Source: Closterium sp. Naga37s-1
Taxonomy: Eukaryota > Streptophyta > Zygnematophyceae > Desmidiales > Closteriaceae
DNA length: 64,000 nucleotides
NCBI GenBank assembly: GCA_947471745.1
Contig: CANJKZ010001029.1
Span: 43,287-107,286, forward strand
Direction: 5' to 3'
Part shown: piece by piece, positions 31,311 through 40,157 of the stretch
How positions within the stretch are numbered: position 1 is the stretch's first letter
Layout: each line of letters starts with the position of its first letter
Made by a program: the position numbers and the translations under genes
Notes under the pieces: model-generated
The model's input: the letters and a program-made list of their open reading frames with translations, nothing else
Databases searched by the model: none
Told to the model about the DNA's origin: nothing

Positions 31311-34300
31311 TCAAGAAGTCAGCAAGTGAGGTACAGTAGGTACAAGGCCTAGAACAGTACAGAAACGCTGATGATCACAAGGCTGAAGTGCCTTGGTGAA
31401 AACATCTGCAGTGTTGGCCTGTGAGGCCACGTAAGCAAGACGAAGCTGGCCACGCTGCTGCAACTCTCGAGCAAGGAAGTAGCGCAGAGCAATGTGCTTC
31501 GTTCTGTGCTCCAGTCTGTGCTCCTGACACAAGGCCAACATGGCCTTGTTGTCGACGTACAGAACTGGAGGAGAACCAGGCGCCTCTCCCAAGTCGGTGA
31601 GCAGGTAGGTGAGCCAGCGAAGCTCCTGTGCAGCCATGGCCCCAGCGTAGATCTCAGCCTCACAACTGGAGCTGAGAACAGAAGAAGAGCGGGTAGACCG
31701 CCAAGAGACAGAACCGGAGCCAAGGCTGAAGGTGTAACCCTGTGACGACCGCTGCGTAGCCAAGTCGTCAACCCAGGAGGCGTCAGCGTGACCAGTGAGG
31801 ACAACTCGAGCCCGTCCTCCAAGCACGAGCCCCATGCCCGATGTACTGCACAAGTATCGCAACACCCTTTTCGCAGCATCCCAGTGCACCTTTCGGTGTC
31901 TGCCGGGAGCCACGTAGCGAGCCAGAAGGCTGAGAGGGTTTGCGAGGTCAGGTCGTGTGCAAGTCATCAGGTACATGAGGCAGCCCACAAGCTCTGGATA
32001 CGGGCCACTCGGCTCTACGGACTCGTCCGAAGGTGGAGCTGAGAGCGAGTGACCGGTAGGCAGAGGAGTGGACTGTGGCGAGGAGTATGTAAAGCCGAAG
32101 CGCTGAAGGACCTGGTGCACCATGTGTGACTGAGTCAAGGTAATGGTGCGCTGTGCTCTGTCCCGGGTGATCCGCAAGCCAAGATAGCTTGTCAGCTCAC
32201 CCAGGTGTGTGCACGTGTGTCTCTTCTGCAGCTCAGACTTCACGTGGGCGAGTGCCTCAGTGTCAGCAGTAGCAAAGACCAAGTCGTCTACGTACACGAG
32301 AACGTAGAACGGCGGCAGAGTAGTGTCAGTGCGTAAGAACAGAGAAGGGTCAGCAGTGGAAGGAGCAAAACCAAGAGCAGCAAGAGTCGTCCTGAGTGTG
32401 TCGTGCCACTCACGGGGTGCCTGGCGGAGACCGTAGACTGGCCGCCGGAGGCTCCACTGGGTACCAGCAGGAAACGACCCAGTGAAGCCAGGTGGACGGC
32501 GCAGCCAGATCTCCTCGTGGAGGCTGCCCTGTAGGAAGGCTGTGCTGAAGTCAAGCGAGTGGAGCTCGTAGTCACGCTGAGCAGCAACGTGCAGCAGTAC
32601 CCGAAGAGTGGTCATCTTCGGGGTAGGGGAGAAGGTCTGAAAGAAGTCAACTCCCTGACGCTGACTGAAGCCACGTACAACGTAACGCGCCTTGAAGGCA
32701 GGCGGAGAACCCGGCGGCCGCTTCACCCTGAAGATCCACATGCCACTGACGATGTTCGCCCCAGGTGGGGGAACCTCGTCTACGTAGGTGCCTGTGGACT
32801 TCCAGGAAGCCATCTCTGCGTCCATGGCTGCCTGCCACTGAGAGGAGTAGGGACCCTCTATCGCCTCTGCGTAAGAGCGCGGGGTCGGGATGTCTAGTGG
32901 ATCTGGGTCTCCCTCAGGGGCAAGCAGCATGGACACGAGATGAGGTGAAGCAGCTGCAAAGCACTCAAGGTCCTCGTGTCTGTCCTCAAGGACGTCCGTG
33001 CCAAGAGCACACTCACCCCCGACGGACGGAGGACAGACAGACGCAGACTCAGCAACAAGACTAGCGGCGTAGTCTAGGCGACAGGCAGCAGCAAAGTCAA
33101 CGAGCTCAGTAACAAGAGCAGACGCAGCAGTGGACTCAAACAGAGGGTCAGTGACAGCAGTGGCCAGAAAGCGCGTGACAGTAGGACTAGCAGCACGAAG
33201 GGAGTCAGACTCCGGGTCCGGACCGTCAGGAAGAGAGGACGCAGGAGGAGACGGCAGAGGGACACGCTGTGGAGCAGTAGAAGGACGCAGAGTCATAGAG
33301 TGAGTGCCAGGGACAGGAGGAGGACGCGGACGCGAAACACGACTAGTGCGAACAGGTCGGACAGGCGACGCAGAGCGAGGCACAGGTGACACAGGACGCG
33401 AGTCAGGCTCACGACGCTCCGTAAGACCTCTAGTCGGTCCATAGTAAGGAGAAGGACCAGGCAGCGGAGAGGCCGGCTGAAACTGCGACTGGGACTGGAC
33501 AAGCGGTGGACTCAGGAAAGGAGGAGGAGGAACAGGAGAAGGCGGAGAGCCAAGAACCTGCTGAAGGAGCGGGACGTAGTACGGCCGCGGCCGCGCAGCG
33601 CCTCCAGAAACAGCAGAGACAGAACCGGTACCCTCAGCCCCAGGGTCTCCAGTCCCAGCAGCACCTCCAGCAGCTCCAGCACCAGCACCACCTCCAGCAG
33701 CGCCAGTACCTCCAGTAGCCCCAGTAGCACCTCCAGCACCTCCAGCAGCTCCAGCACCAGCAGCACCAGCACCAGCAGCACCTCCAGCAGCTCCAGCACC
33801 AGCACCACCTCCAGCAGCGCCAGCACCTCCAGTAGCTCCAGTAGCACCTCCAGCACCTCCAGCAGCTCCAGCACCAGCACCACCTCCAGCAGCGCCAGCA
33901 CCAGTAGCACCTCCAGCAGCTCCAGCAGCACCAGCAGCAACTCGACAGCGCCGAGAGTACCACTCACGAAGCCGCTGTGGAGAGAGGGGCTCCCGCCGCG
34001 ACGGGACACCTAGAGTACCTCCAGACTCAGTACCCTCAGGCGCCACACCCCCAGGCTCAGCACACCCAGTCTCAGCACCCCCAGACTCAGCACCCCCAGT
34101 CTCAGCACCCCCAGACTCAGCACCCCCAGTCTCAGCACCCCCAGTCCCCGCACCCGCAGGGTCAGCACCCCTAGCAGCACCTGAGTCGACAGCTACCTCG
34201 ACCGGCTCGGCAGGGTCTACCTGGGACACACCTGAGGGGGCAGGACCCTGGGGGGGGAGGGGGTCTACCAGGGGAGTACCTGGTGCCAGGAAGAGTGGCG

Positions 34301-37190
34301 GGGGGGGGGGAGAGGCAGTGCGGTAGGGAAAGAGACGGTAGTACGACACCGACTCGTCGAACGTGACGTCCTGAGAGGACAGAACACGACGCGAGGTGGG
34401 GTGGTAGAACTGCCACCCGGGTGCGTCAGGAGGGAAGCCAAGGAAGACACAGGGAACGGCACGGGAGGACAGCTTGTCCGCTGTAGTATCGCGGACAAAA
34501 GCTCGAGATCCCCAGACTCGGAACGCTGACGCATTGCCAACCTTCCCCGTCCACCTCAGTGTAGGTGTGGTCTCCGGCAAGGAGACACGAGGCTGAAGGT
34601 TGATCTGATGCGCAGCGTACTGAACCGCGAACGGCCACAGAAAATGGGGAGCAGCCGCATGGATCATGGACGTACGAGCGACGTCCATGACCATGCCAAT
34701 GCGGCGCTCAGCAATCCCATTTTGCTGCGGGGAGGCCGGAAGCGTGAACGTCTGGCGGATGCCCTCAAAACGACAAAAGGCTCTCAGGAGGTCGGAGGAA
34801 AACTCCCCGCCTCTGTCTGAGTGCAGACGCAGAACAGGAAGGTCTGAGCCGAAACTCTCACTAAGCTGGCGACGAGCACCGCGGATCCAGTCGATCAACA
34901 CCTCAGTGACCTCACCCTTGCTGCGTAAGGGGAATACTGTGGTGTAACGCGAGTAGTCGTCAACGACCAGTAGGAAGTAACGCTCGTGACCCTGTCCACG
35001 GACGCGGGCTGGGCCCCACACGTCCATGTGAAGAGTCTGCAGAGGGGCCTCAGTCGGAGGAAACGAGGAGGAGTGAGGAGCGGCGCGCTGCCGGCCCTCG
35101 ACACAAGGAACACAGGTGGGGGCAGGCCCCGGAGGAAGGGGAGGGAGGGACCTGGGGAGTCCAGAGACAAGAGCACGGGAGGCCATACCTCGAAGTCGAG
35201 GCAGGGAGGGGTGACCAAGGCGGTGGTGCCAAAGGAGAGTCTCGTGCGCCAGAGGACGACACGAGCAGGGGGCAGACGCAGGACTAGACCTGGACGCGGC
35301 AGCAAACACCTGACTGGACGCAGCTACCTGACCAGACGCAGGGACCGGAGGAGGCGCAGTAGTCAGTGTGTACAGACTCGACCCTGGCCGACGGGTGAAC
35401 GTGGCCAGGTGGCGGCCCGTCCGAGAGCAAGTGCAGTGGGTCACACGCTGACCTCCAGGGGTGAACTGGTCAACCCACGCGTCCTGGAGGTCAGCTCCAC
35501 TCACCAAGTTCGTAGAGAACGAGGGGAGGTGGAGTCCCGACAGCAAGCCCGACGGGGCCGCAGGACACGGTAGAACCGTGGAGGAGTGTGCAAGGACCGG
35601 GCCCCCGGAGGGGTCAGCAAGGGAGACCGCAACAGGCCGACTGAGCGGCGTGAGCGTGGTGCTGTCTCTAAAGAAAGAGCGCGAAGCACCAGAGTCAAGT
35701 GTGAAAGTGTGAAGGGACTCAGTAGGTGCAGTACCAGAGAGAGGAGACGTACCAGCACCTGGAGCAGCAGACGCACTAGCACCTAGAGCAGCAGCCGCAC
35801 TAGCACCTAGAGCAGCAGCCACAGTGCCCGGGTCGGGCGGGACACGCAGGTAACAGTCACCCTCAGTAATATCAGCAAAAGCATACATGGCAGCAAGGAT
35901 AGCATCAAAGTCTAGATCAAAGATAGGCACATTCTGCAGAAGCAGATCATGCCAACGAGGAAGCTTAACGGCGTCAGGAAACTGGGCACGCCAAGCGTCA
36001 GTCAAGCGGCCGAAGCAGCGCTGCGTGGTGTGTGGGAGACCACACACCTCCCCACTCCGAGTGCCGGTGCGAAGAACGTAAGAGCAGGGACCCGCACCCC
36101 CAGACCTCCCACGCCCAGCATACCACTCACGAAGCTGCTGAACCGACGGGGTCTCACGGGTGCGCTGCTGCTGCTGGCGCTGGCTGCCACCAAGGCCTCC
36201 ACGCTGCGTGGCTGCACCGCGACCAGCACCACCTCCTCCGCTACCTCCACCACCGCTGCCGCCGCCTCCACCCCCTCCGCCACCGCCGCCACGGCCTCCA
36301 CTGCCGCCACCGACTCCCCCACTCCCTGTACCACCCCCACCACCACCTCCACCTCCTCCACCGCCTCCACCGCTTCCCCCACCGCCCCCTCCACCACCCC
36401 TGCTTCCCTTGCCCTTGCCGGTGCGGCGTCGCCCACTAGAGGCAGACGCAGCGCCGACCTCCTCAGTGCCAACGAGGTCGACAGCAGCAGCAGAGGCAAC
36501 AGAGGGGAGAAGGGGGACAGGGGAACACCCCTCAAAGAAGGGGGTGCGACGGTCGCCGCGAGAAGCACCGACAGCTAAGATACTCTTCTCAGCTGCAGCA
36601 AGGCGCTCCTCTAGCAAGTCGACAGTCAGCTCGGTGGGGCATAGGGAGAGAAAGTGGTCCCTGACTGAAGAGAGAGAGTCAGGGAGGCGGGTGACTAGGT
36701 AGTAAAGGGTGATGTACATGGGGGGGGAGTTCGTGGGAAGGAACGCAGTGGGAAGGGCAGCGCAGTAGCGGGCGTCACTGGTGCGAAGGTGAGCAACCAG
36801 GTCAGCAACTGTAGCAAAGGCGGCAAGGTCAGGAAAAAGGTACGGCAGCATGAGGCGGCTGAGGGCAGCAGTGGCAGGGGAGCTGTAGCGTGCAACTACA
36901 GCGTCGTACAGAGTCTTAGCACTCTTGTACTGACTAAAGTGCGCGCGCTCAGTAGACGGTAGGTGACTACGCACAGCAAGGCGGGCAGCAGCATCGCGCG
37001 TGGTCCACTGCGAGCGAACAGTATTGTCAACATCAGCAGCAGGGGCAGTAGAGGCGCCAGACGTGAGATCGAACAGTGAGAGACCGTCCTTGCTATCGCA
37101 CTGTAGGAAAAGCTGCAGATCATCTAGCCAGACCTCAAAGTCAACTGCCCGACCCTCAGCATCAAAAGTAAGGACACTGAGACTAGCCAT
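31311..37190 (-). CDS. Family A copia gag-pol polyprotein, intact (1,959 aa)
   Basis: One open frame starting MASLSVLTF. In order it shows the following parts. Gag of the copia UBN2 type spans residues 1-230. A poly-Gly linker follows (265-335). A zinc-binding stretch C369-x13-C383-x3-H387-x4-C392 is longer than the usual C-x2-C-x4-H-x4-C knuckle. The aspartic protease has FTLDSGASRSFF with D499. The pre-integrase HHCC region contains HRLGH and CVPC (650-700). The integrase has D723, D792 and E828, an exact DD35E spacing. A spacer of about 450 residues is rich in Gly/Ala/Pro. Reverse transcriptase has YVDD at 1633-1636. RNase H has HADASW with D1803, then CEAEIYAG and the end VFTKALQPCDHQRFC. 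The PR-IN-RT-RH order is diagnostic for copia. The single frame suggests that the Gag:Pol ratio is set some other way than by frameshifting. The start is chosen because the next in-frame stop is close upstream and family C has the same N-terminus. Confidence 0.95.
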   Translation of the reverse strand: MASLSVLTFDAEGRAVDFEVWLDDLQLFLQCDSKDGLSLFDLTSGASTAPAADVDNTVRSQWTTRDAAARLAVRSHLPSTERAHFSQYKSAKTLYDAVVARYSSPATAALSRLMLPYLFPDLAAFATVADLVAHLRTSDARYCAALPTAFLPTNSPPMYITLYYLVTRLPDSLSSVRDHFLSLCPTELTVDLLEERLAAAEKSILAVGASRGDRRTPFFEGCSPVPLLPSVASAAAVDLVGTEEVGAASASSGRRRTGKGKGSRGGGGGGGGSGGGGGGGGGGGGGGTGSGGVGGGSGGRGGGGGGGGGGGSGGGGSGGGGAGRGAATQRGGLGGSQRQQQQRTRETPSVQQLREWYAGRGRSGGAGPCSYVLRTGTRSGEVCGLPHTTQRCFGRLTDAWRAQFPDAVKLPRWHDLLLQNVPIFDLDFDAILAAMYAFADITEGDCYLRVPPDPGTVAAALGASAAAALGASASAAPGAGTSPLSGTAPTESLHTFTLDSGASRSFFRDSTTLTPLSRPVAVSLADPSGGPVLAHSSTVLPCPAAPSGLLSGLHLPSFSTNLVSGADLQDAWVDQFTPGGQRVTHCTCSRTGRHLATFTRRPGSSLYTLTTAPPPVPASGQVAASSQVFAAASRSSPASAPCSCRPLAHETLLWHHRLGHPSLPRLRGMASRALVSGLPRSLPPLPPGPAPTCVPCVEGRQRAAPHSSSFPPTEAPLQTLHMDVWGPARVRGQGHERYFLLVVDDYSRYTTVFPLRSKGEVTEVLIDWIRGARRQLSESFGSDLPVLRLHSDRGGEFSSDLLRAFCRFEGIRQTFTLPASPQQNGIAERRIGMVMDVARTSMIHAAAPHFLWPFAVQYAAHQINLQPRVSLPETTPTLRWTGKVGNASAFRVWGSRAFVRDTTADKLSSRAVPCVFLGFPPDAPGWQFYHPTSRRVLSSQDVTFDESVSYYRLFPYRTASPPPPPLFLAPGTPLVDPLPPQGPAPSGVSQVDPAEPVEVAVDSGAARGADPAGAGTGGAETGGAESGGAETGGAESGGAETGCAEPGGVAPEGTESGGTLGVPSRREPLSPQRLREWYSRRCRVAAGAAGAAGGATGAGAAGGGAGAGAAGGAGGATGATGGAGAAGGGAGAGAAGGAAGAGAAGAGAAGGAGGATGATGGTGAAGGGAGAGAAGGAAGTGDPGAEGTGSVSAVSGGAARPRPYYVPLLQQVLGSPPSPVPPPPFLSPPLVQSQSQFQPASPLPGPSPYYGPTRGLTERREPDSRPVSPVPRSASPVRPVRTSRVSRPRPPPVPGTHSMTLRPSTAPQRVPLPSPPASSLPDGPDPESDSLRAASPTVTRFLATAVTDPLFESTAASALVTELVDFAAACRLDYAASLVAESASVCPPSVGGECALGTDVLEDRHEDLECFAAASPHLVSMLLAPEGDPDPLDIPTPRSYAEAIEGPYSSQWQAAMDAEMASWKSTGTYVDEVPPPGANIVSGMWIFRVKRPPGSPPAFKARYVVRGFSQRQGVDFFQTFSPTPKMTTLRVLLHVAAQRDYELHSLDFSTAFLQGSLHEEIWLRRPPGFTGSFPAGTQWSLRRPVYGLRQAPREWHDTLRTTLAALGFAPSTADPSLFLRTDTTLPPFYVLVYVDDLVFATADTEALAHVKSELQKRHTCTHLGELTSYLGLRITRDRAQRTITLTQSHMVHQVLQRFGFTYSSPQSTPLPTGHSLSAPPSDESVEPSGPYPELVGCLMYLMTCTRPDLANPLSLLARYVAPGRHRKVHWDAAKRVLRYLCSTSGMGLVLGGRARVVLTGHADASWVDDLATQRSSQGYTFSLGSGSVSWRSTRSSSVLSSSCEAEIYAGAMAAQELRWLTYLLTDLGEAPGSPPVLYVDNKAMLALCQEHRLEHRTKHIALRYFLARELQQRGQLRLAYVASQANTADVFTKALQPCDHQRFCTVLGLVPTVPHLLTS

Positions 37191-38294
37191 GACAGCAGCA
37201 GCAGTAGGCTAGCAGCAGCAGCAGTGCAACTCAGCTAAGCAGGCTAGGCAGGGCAGCGCGGCTTGGCAGGGCGGCTCGACAGGGCGGCACGGCACGGTGG
37301 AGCAGTGCGGTTCGGCAGCGCGGCTCGGCTCGGCGGTGCGCTTACCAGGGGCGAGGCCGGGGCAGGGCCGGGGGAGGGTCGGGGCAGGACTGGGACAGGT
37401 CCGGGGTAGGGCCGGGGCCGGGCCGCAAGAGATCCGGGGCTGGGCCGAGGCAGGGCCGCGACAGCACAGGAGCAGGGCAGGGGCTGAGTCGGGGCAGGGC
37501 CGGGGCAGAGCCGGGGCGAGGCCGCGACAGGTCCGGGACAGAGCCGCGACAGGGTCGGGGTAGGTTCGGGACGGGGCCACGACGGGGCCGGGGCAGGGCC
37601 AGGGTCGGGGGAGGTCCGGGACGGGGCCGCGACAGGGTCGGGGCAGGGCCGGGGTCGGGGCAGGTCCGGGACGGGGCCGCGACAGGGTCGGGGCAGGGCC
37701 GGGACGGGGCCGGGACAGGGCCGGGGAAGGGCCGGGGCGGGCCGCGAAGGGGGCCGCAACTGGCCTAACGGGCCGCGAAGGGGCCGCGACAAGCCGCGAC
37801 GGGGCCTAACGGGCCGCGAAAGGGGCCGGGGAAGGGCCTGGGCGGGCCGCGAAGGGGCCGCGACGGGCCTAACGGGCCGCGAAGGGGGGCCGCGACGGAC
37901 CTAACGGGCCGCGAAGGGGCCATTACGGGCCGCAAGGGGGCCTAACGGGCCGCAAGGGGGGCCGCTACGGGCCTCAAGGGGGCCGCTACGGGCCTCAAGG
38001 GGGCCACTACGGGCCGTGAAGGGGCCGCGACGGGCCGCGAAAGGGGCCGCGACGGGCCGCGAAGGGGCCTAACGGGCCGCAAGGGGCCACTACGGGCCGC
38101 AAGGGGGCCTAACGGGCCGCAAGGGGGGGCCGCTACGGGCCTCAAGGGGGCCGCTACGGGCCTCAAGGGGGGGGCGCTACTGGCCTCAAGGGGGCCACTA
38201 CGGGCCGTGAAGGGCAGGCGCGACGCGCGCGTCGGGCAGGTAAGAAAAAAAAAAAGTATTTTCAGTGGTGGGCCCTTAGGAAAAATCGAAACTA
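37191..38294 (-). repeat. Family A leader, GC-rich tandem repeats, copy 2
   Basis: Same three repeat zones as 6361-7440, with only a few substitutions. An A run of 11 (10 in unit 1) lies at 38,245-38,255, just downstream of the primer site in element sense. Pro/Arg-rich minus-strand frames across the leader are by-products of GC repeats. Confidence 0.85.
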
Positions 38295-38305
38295 GCTCTA
38301 TACCA

Positions 38306-38435
38306 TGTGAGAATTGAGGAATGAATGATTGAACTAGAAACGAGATGGGTACAAGTAGAGAACACAAAAGTGTTGTACCCTCTAGGAACTACCCCACTAC
38401 AGCCTAAACAGACTATAGCAGATATAAGTTTGACA
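38306..38435 (-). repeat. Family A 5' LTR, copy 2 (130 bp)
   Basis: TGTCAAACTTATATCTG..., ends TCTCACA and abuts the primer site TGGTATAGAGC at 38295-38305. The stretch CTTATATC near its start is the only TATA-like candidate for the element promoter. Confidence 0.88.
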
Positions 38436-38858
38436 TTAGTGAGGATTGAAGTAGCATTTTGGGCCAAGTAGAATTGCAATATCAACTATGAATACAAAAG
38501 CAAACACACAACTAGATATAGGCTACGGGAAGGTTTCACAAAGTTGGCGTGGCACTGCGCAGTAACCCAACCCCACGAAAGTGGTGTGTGGGTGAGCGAA
38601 CGCGCCTCGTCAACTTCCCAACCCAACTCAGCAGGGAAGTCAATGCCGAGCTCGCCAATTCTCCCAGCACAACTAGAAATGGCGAGACTCACAGAGAACC
38701 ACCCACAACCACCAAGACCACCCAAGAAGCATGCCCACGATTTCCCTAGACTAACACCACCCCAGCAATGACTGTTTAGTGCTGCCGTTGTCACATCGCG
38801 TCACTACGCAACCATCGCCAAATCATAGGGTCGGTGCTAGACTGCTCGTCTTGGTCTT
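38436..38858. other. Host flank, copy of 7605-8027, no gene recognised
   Basis: Nearly identical to unit 1. No supported gene. Confidence 0.6.
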
Positions 38859-39146
38859 TCATAGTCGACCTGCCAAGTCAAACGGTCGTCGAGGGCCCTT
38901 GCTGTCGTAGGGCCCTCTAACAAGGAGGAGATGGGCGAAGTAGGGAGGTAATGCCTCGACGCACCAGATGCCACCCCACACGACTTTCTGGTACACGAAT
39001 GGCGGAGTTAACTGCGGGTGAATGGCGATACCTAGAACATCCATCAGTCCCGCCGCCGCAAGCAGCGGCACGGCTAGCCCGATGCACAGCCCGCCGATCG
39101 TGCCGGACGAGAATGAAACCGCGACGCGAGAAAGAACGGCGCGAGT
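38859..39146 (-). CDS. Possible exon of a small membrane protein, unit 2 copy
   Basis: Same frame and residues as 8028-8315: hydrophobic GTIGGLCIGLAVPLLAAAGL followed by PPFVYQKVVWGGIWC. It has no ATG start and no recognised family. It stays open in both complete units, but these are recent duplicates, so that is weak support. Confidence 0.3.
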   Translation of the reverse strand, partial: TRAVLSRVAVSFSSGTIGGLCIGLAVPLLAAAGLMDVLGIAIHPQLTPPFVYQKVVWGGIWCVEALPPYFAHLLLVRGPYDSKGPRRPFDLAGRL

Positions 39147-39471
39147 TTATTCGGAAATTAGTAAAGCCATGGTGGAGCGTGAGAAGCGAGATATCAGCAG
39201 GTTGGAAATAACTAGCTGTTGATGGTTAGGGTTAACTTCCTAGGTTTGAGGCGCTCAGCCTAGATGCTATCGAAACAGCGGCGCGGTTGGCCCAATGCAC
39301 ACGTAGCTCATGCTTTCCGTAAGTCCATAACGAAAGGAGGTGGGCGAAACGAGACTAGGTCCTGTCATCTACCTGAAGCGCTGTGGCGCTGCATTTGAAT
39401 CCAGCATTGCACAAGCAGGACGCAAGGAAATTCGTAACTTGTCGCGAATCGCCCACAAAGCATCACAAATG

Positions 39472-39518
39472 CCCACTTTGTACTTTCTTGCAAACCTGCT
39501 TGGTTCTTGAATTTTTGT
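39472..39518 (+). promoter_or_regulatory. Candidate U6 promoter, unit 2 copy
   Basis: CCCACTTTG and TTGAATTTTTG upstream of U6, unchanged from unit 1. Weak matches to plant USE and TATA. Confidence 0.35.
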
Positions 39519-39533
39519 TTCGCTTAGTGAATC

Positions 39534-39551
39534 GTCCTTCGGGACATCCGT

Positions 39552-39583
<32 letters not shown>

Positions 39584-39635
39584 GGCCCCTGCGCAAGGAT
39601 GACACGCACAAATCGAGAAATGGTCCAAATTTTTT
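39534..39635 (+). ncRNA. U6: U6 spliceosomal snRNA, unit 2 copy
   Basis: Identical to 8703-8804, including the 5' stem-loop, ACAGAGA box, AGC triad and T6 terminator. The upstream candidate promoter (39472-39518) is also identical, so both copies could be transcribed by Pol III. The copy arose by the segmental duplication. Confidence 0.97.
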
Positions 39636-40157
39636 CGGGGATCTGACGGAGAATTTGCCCAATCACAGCTCGGCAATGTTCTTGACTAGAAAGCTTTTTT
39701 GGTCTCGATCACGCACCTTTGAGCTCATCATCGTGGCATCGTGTCCGTGGTTGTCAGACGTAGCCACATAGTTAGTCGTGTGGTGGCTTTTGCTCCGTGA
39801 ACAGCGCAACTGGCTTTTCCAGACGTTTCACGACGTGAACTGGCCGCGGGGCCTTTGGATGAGCTCGCCGCACAGCGGCGCCTCGATGGGTTGCTTTCGC
39901 CCTTCGCGCGGCGCGATCGAGTCGTTCCACGAACGTTCGACCGCGACCTTCATGCCACGTGGCAGTCGTCGGTCGATCCGAGCTCTTCTCCTCACGATCG
40001 CCATTCGTCTTGATCGTCTCAGCTCCGACCGTGCTATGCGAAAGTGATGAACGTGAAAGCAGGAGCGAAAGCAGGAGCGGCAGCAGAGACAGCAGCACGA
40101 GCAGCGACTTGGATGTTTCTGAAACGCGTCTCGGGAAACGTGAATTCGAGTACGTAG

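Larger units (their letters stand above)
31030..38435 (-). mobile_element. Ty1/copia retrotransposon, family A, copy 2 (coding intact, 3' LTR truncated)
   Basis: 5' LTR 38306-38435, primer site 38295-38305, GC-rich leader 37191-38294, intact polyprotein 37190 to 31311, polypurine hairpin 31084-31104, 3' LTR stub 31030-31081. The stub is identical to the matching 52 bp of its own 5' LTR. Proteins could be made, but strand transfer and integration need a full 3' LTR, so this copy should not be able to move itself. It could supply enzymes to related elements. Confidence 0.93.
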
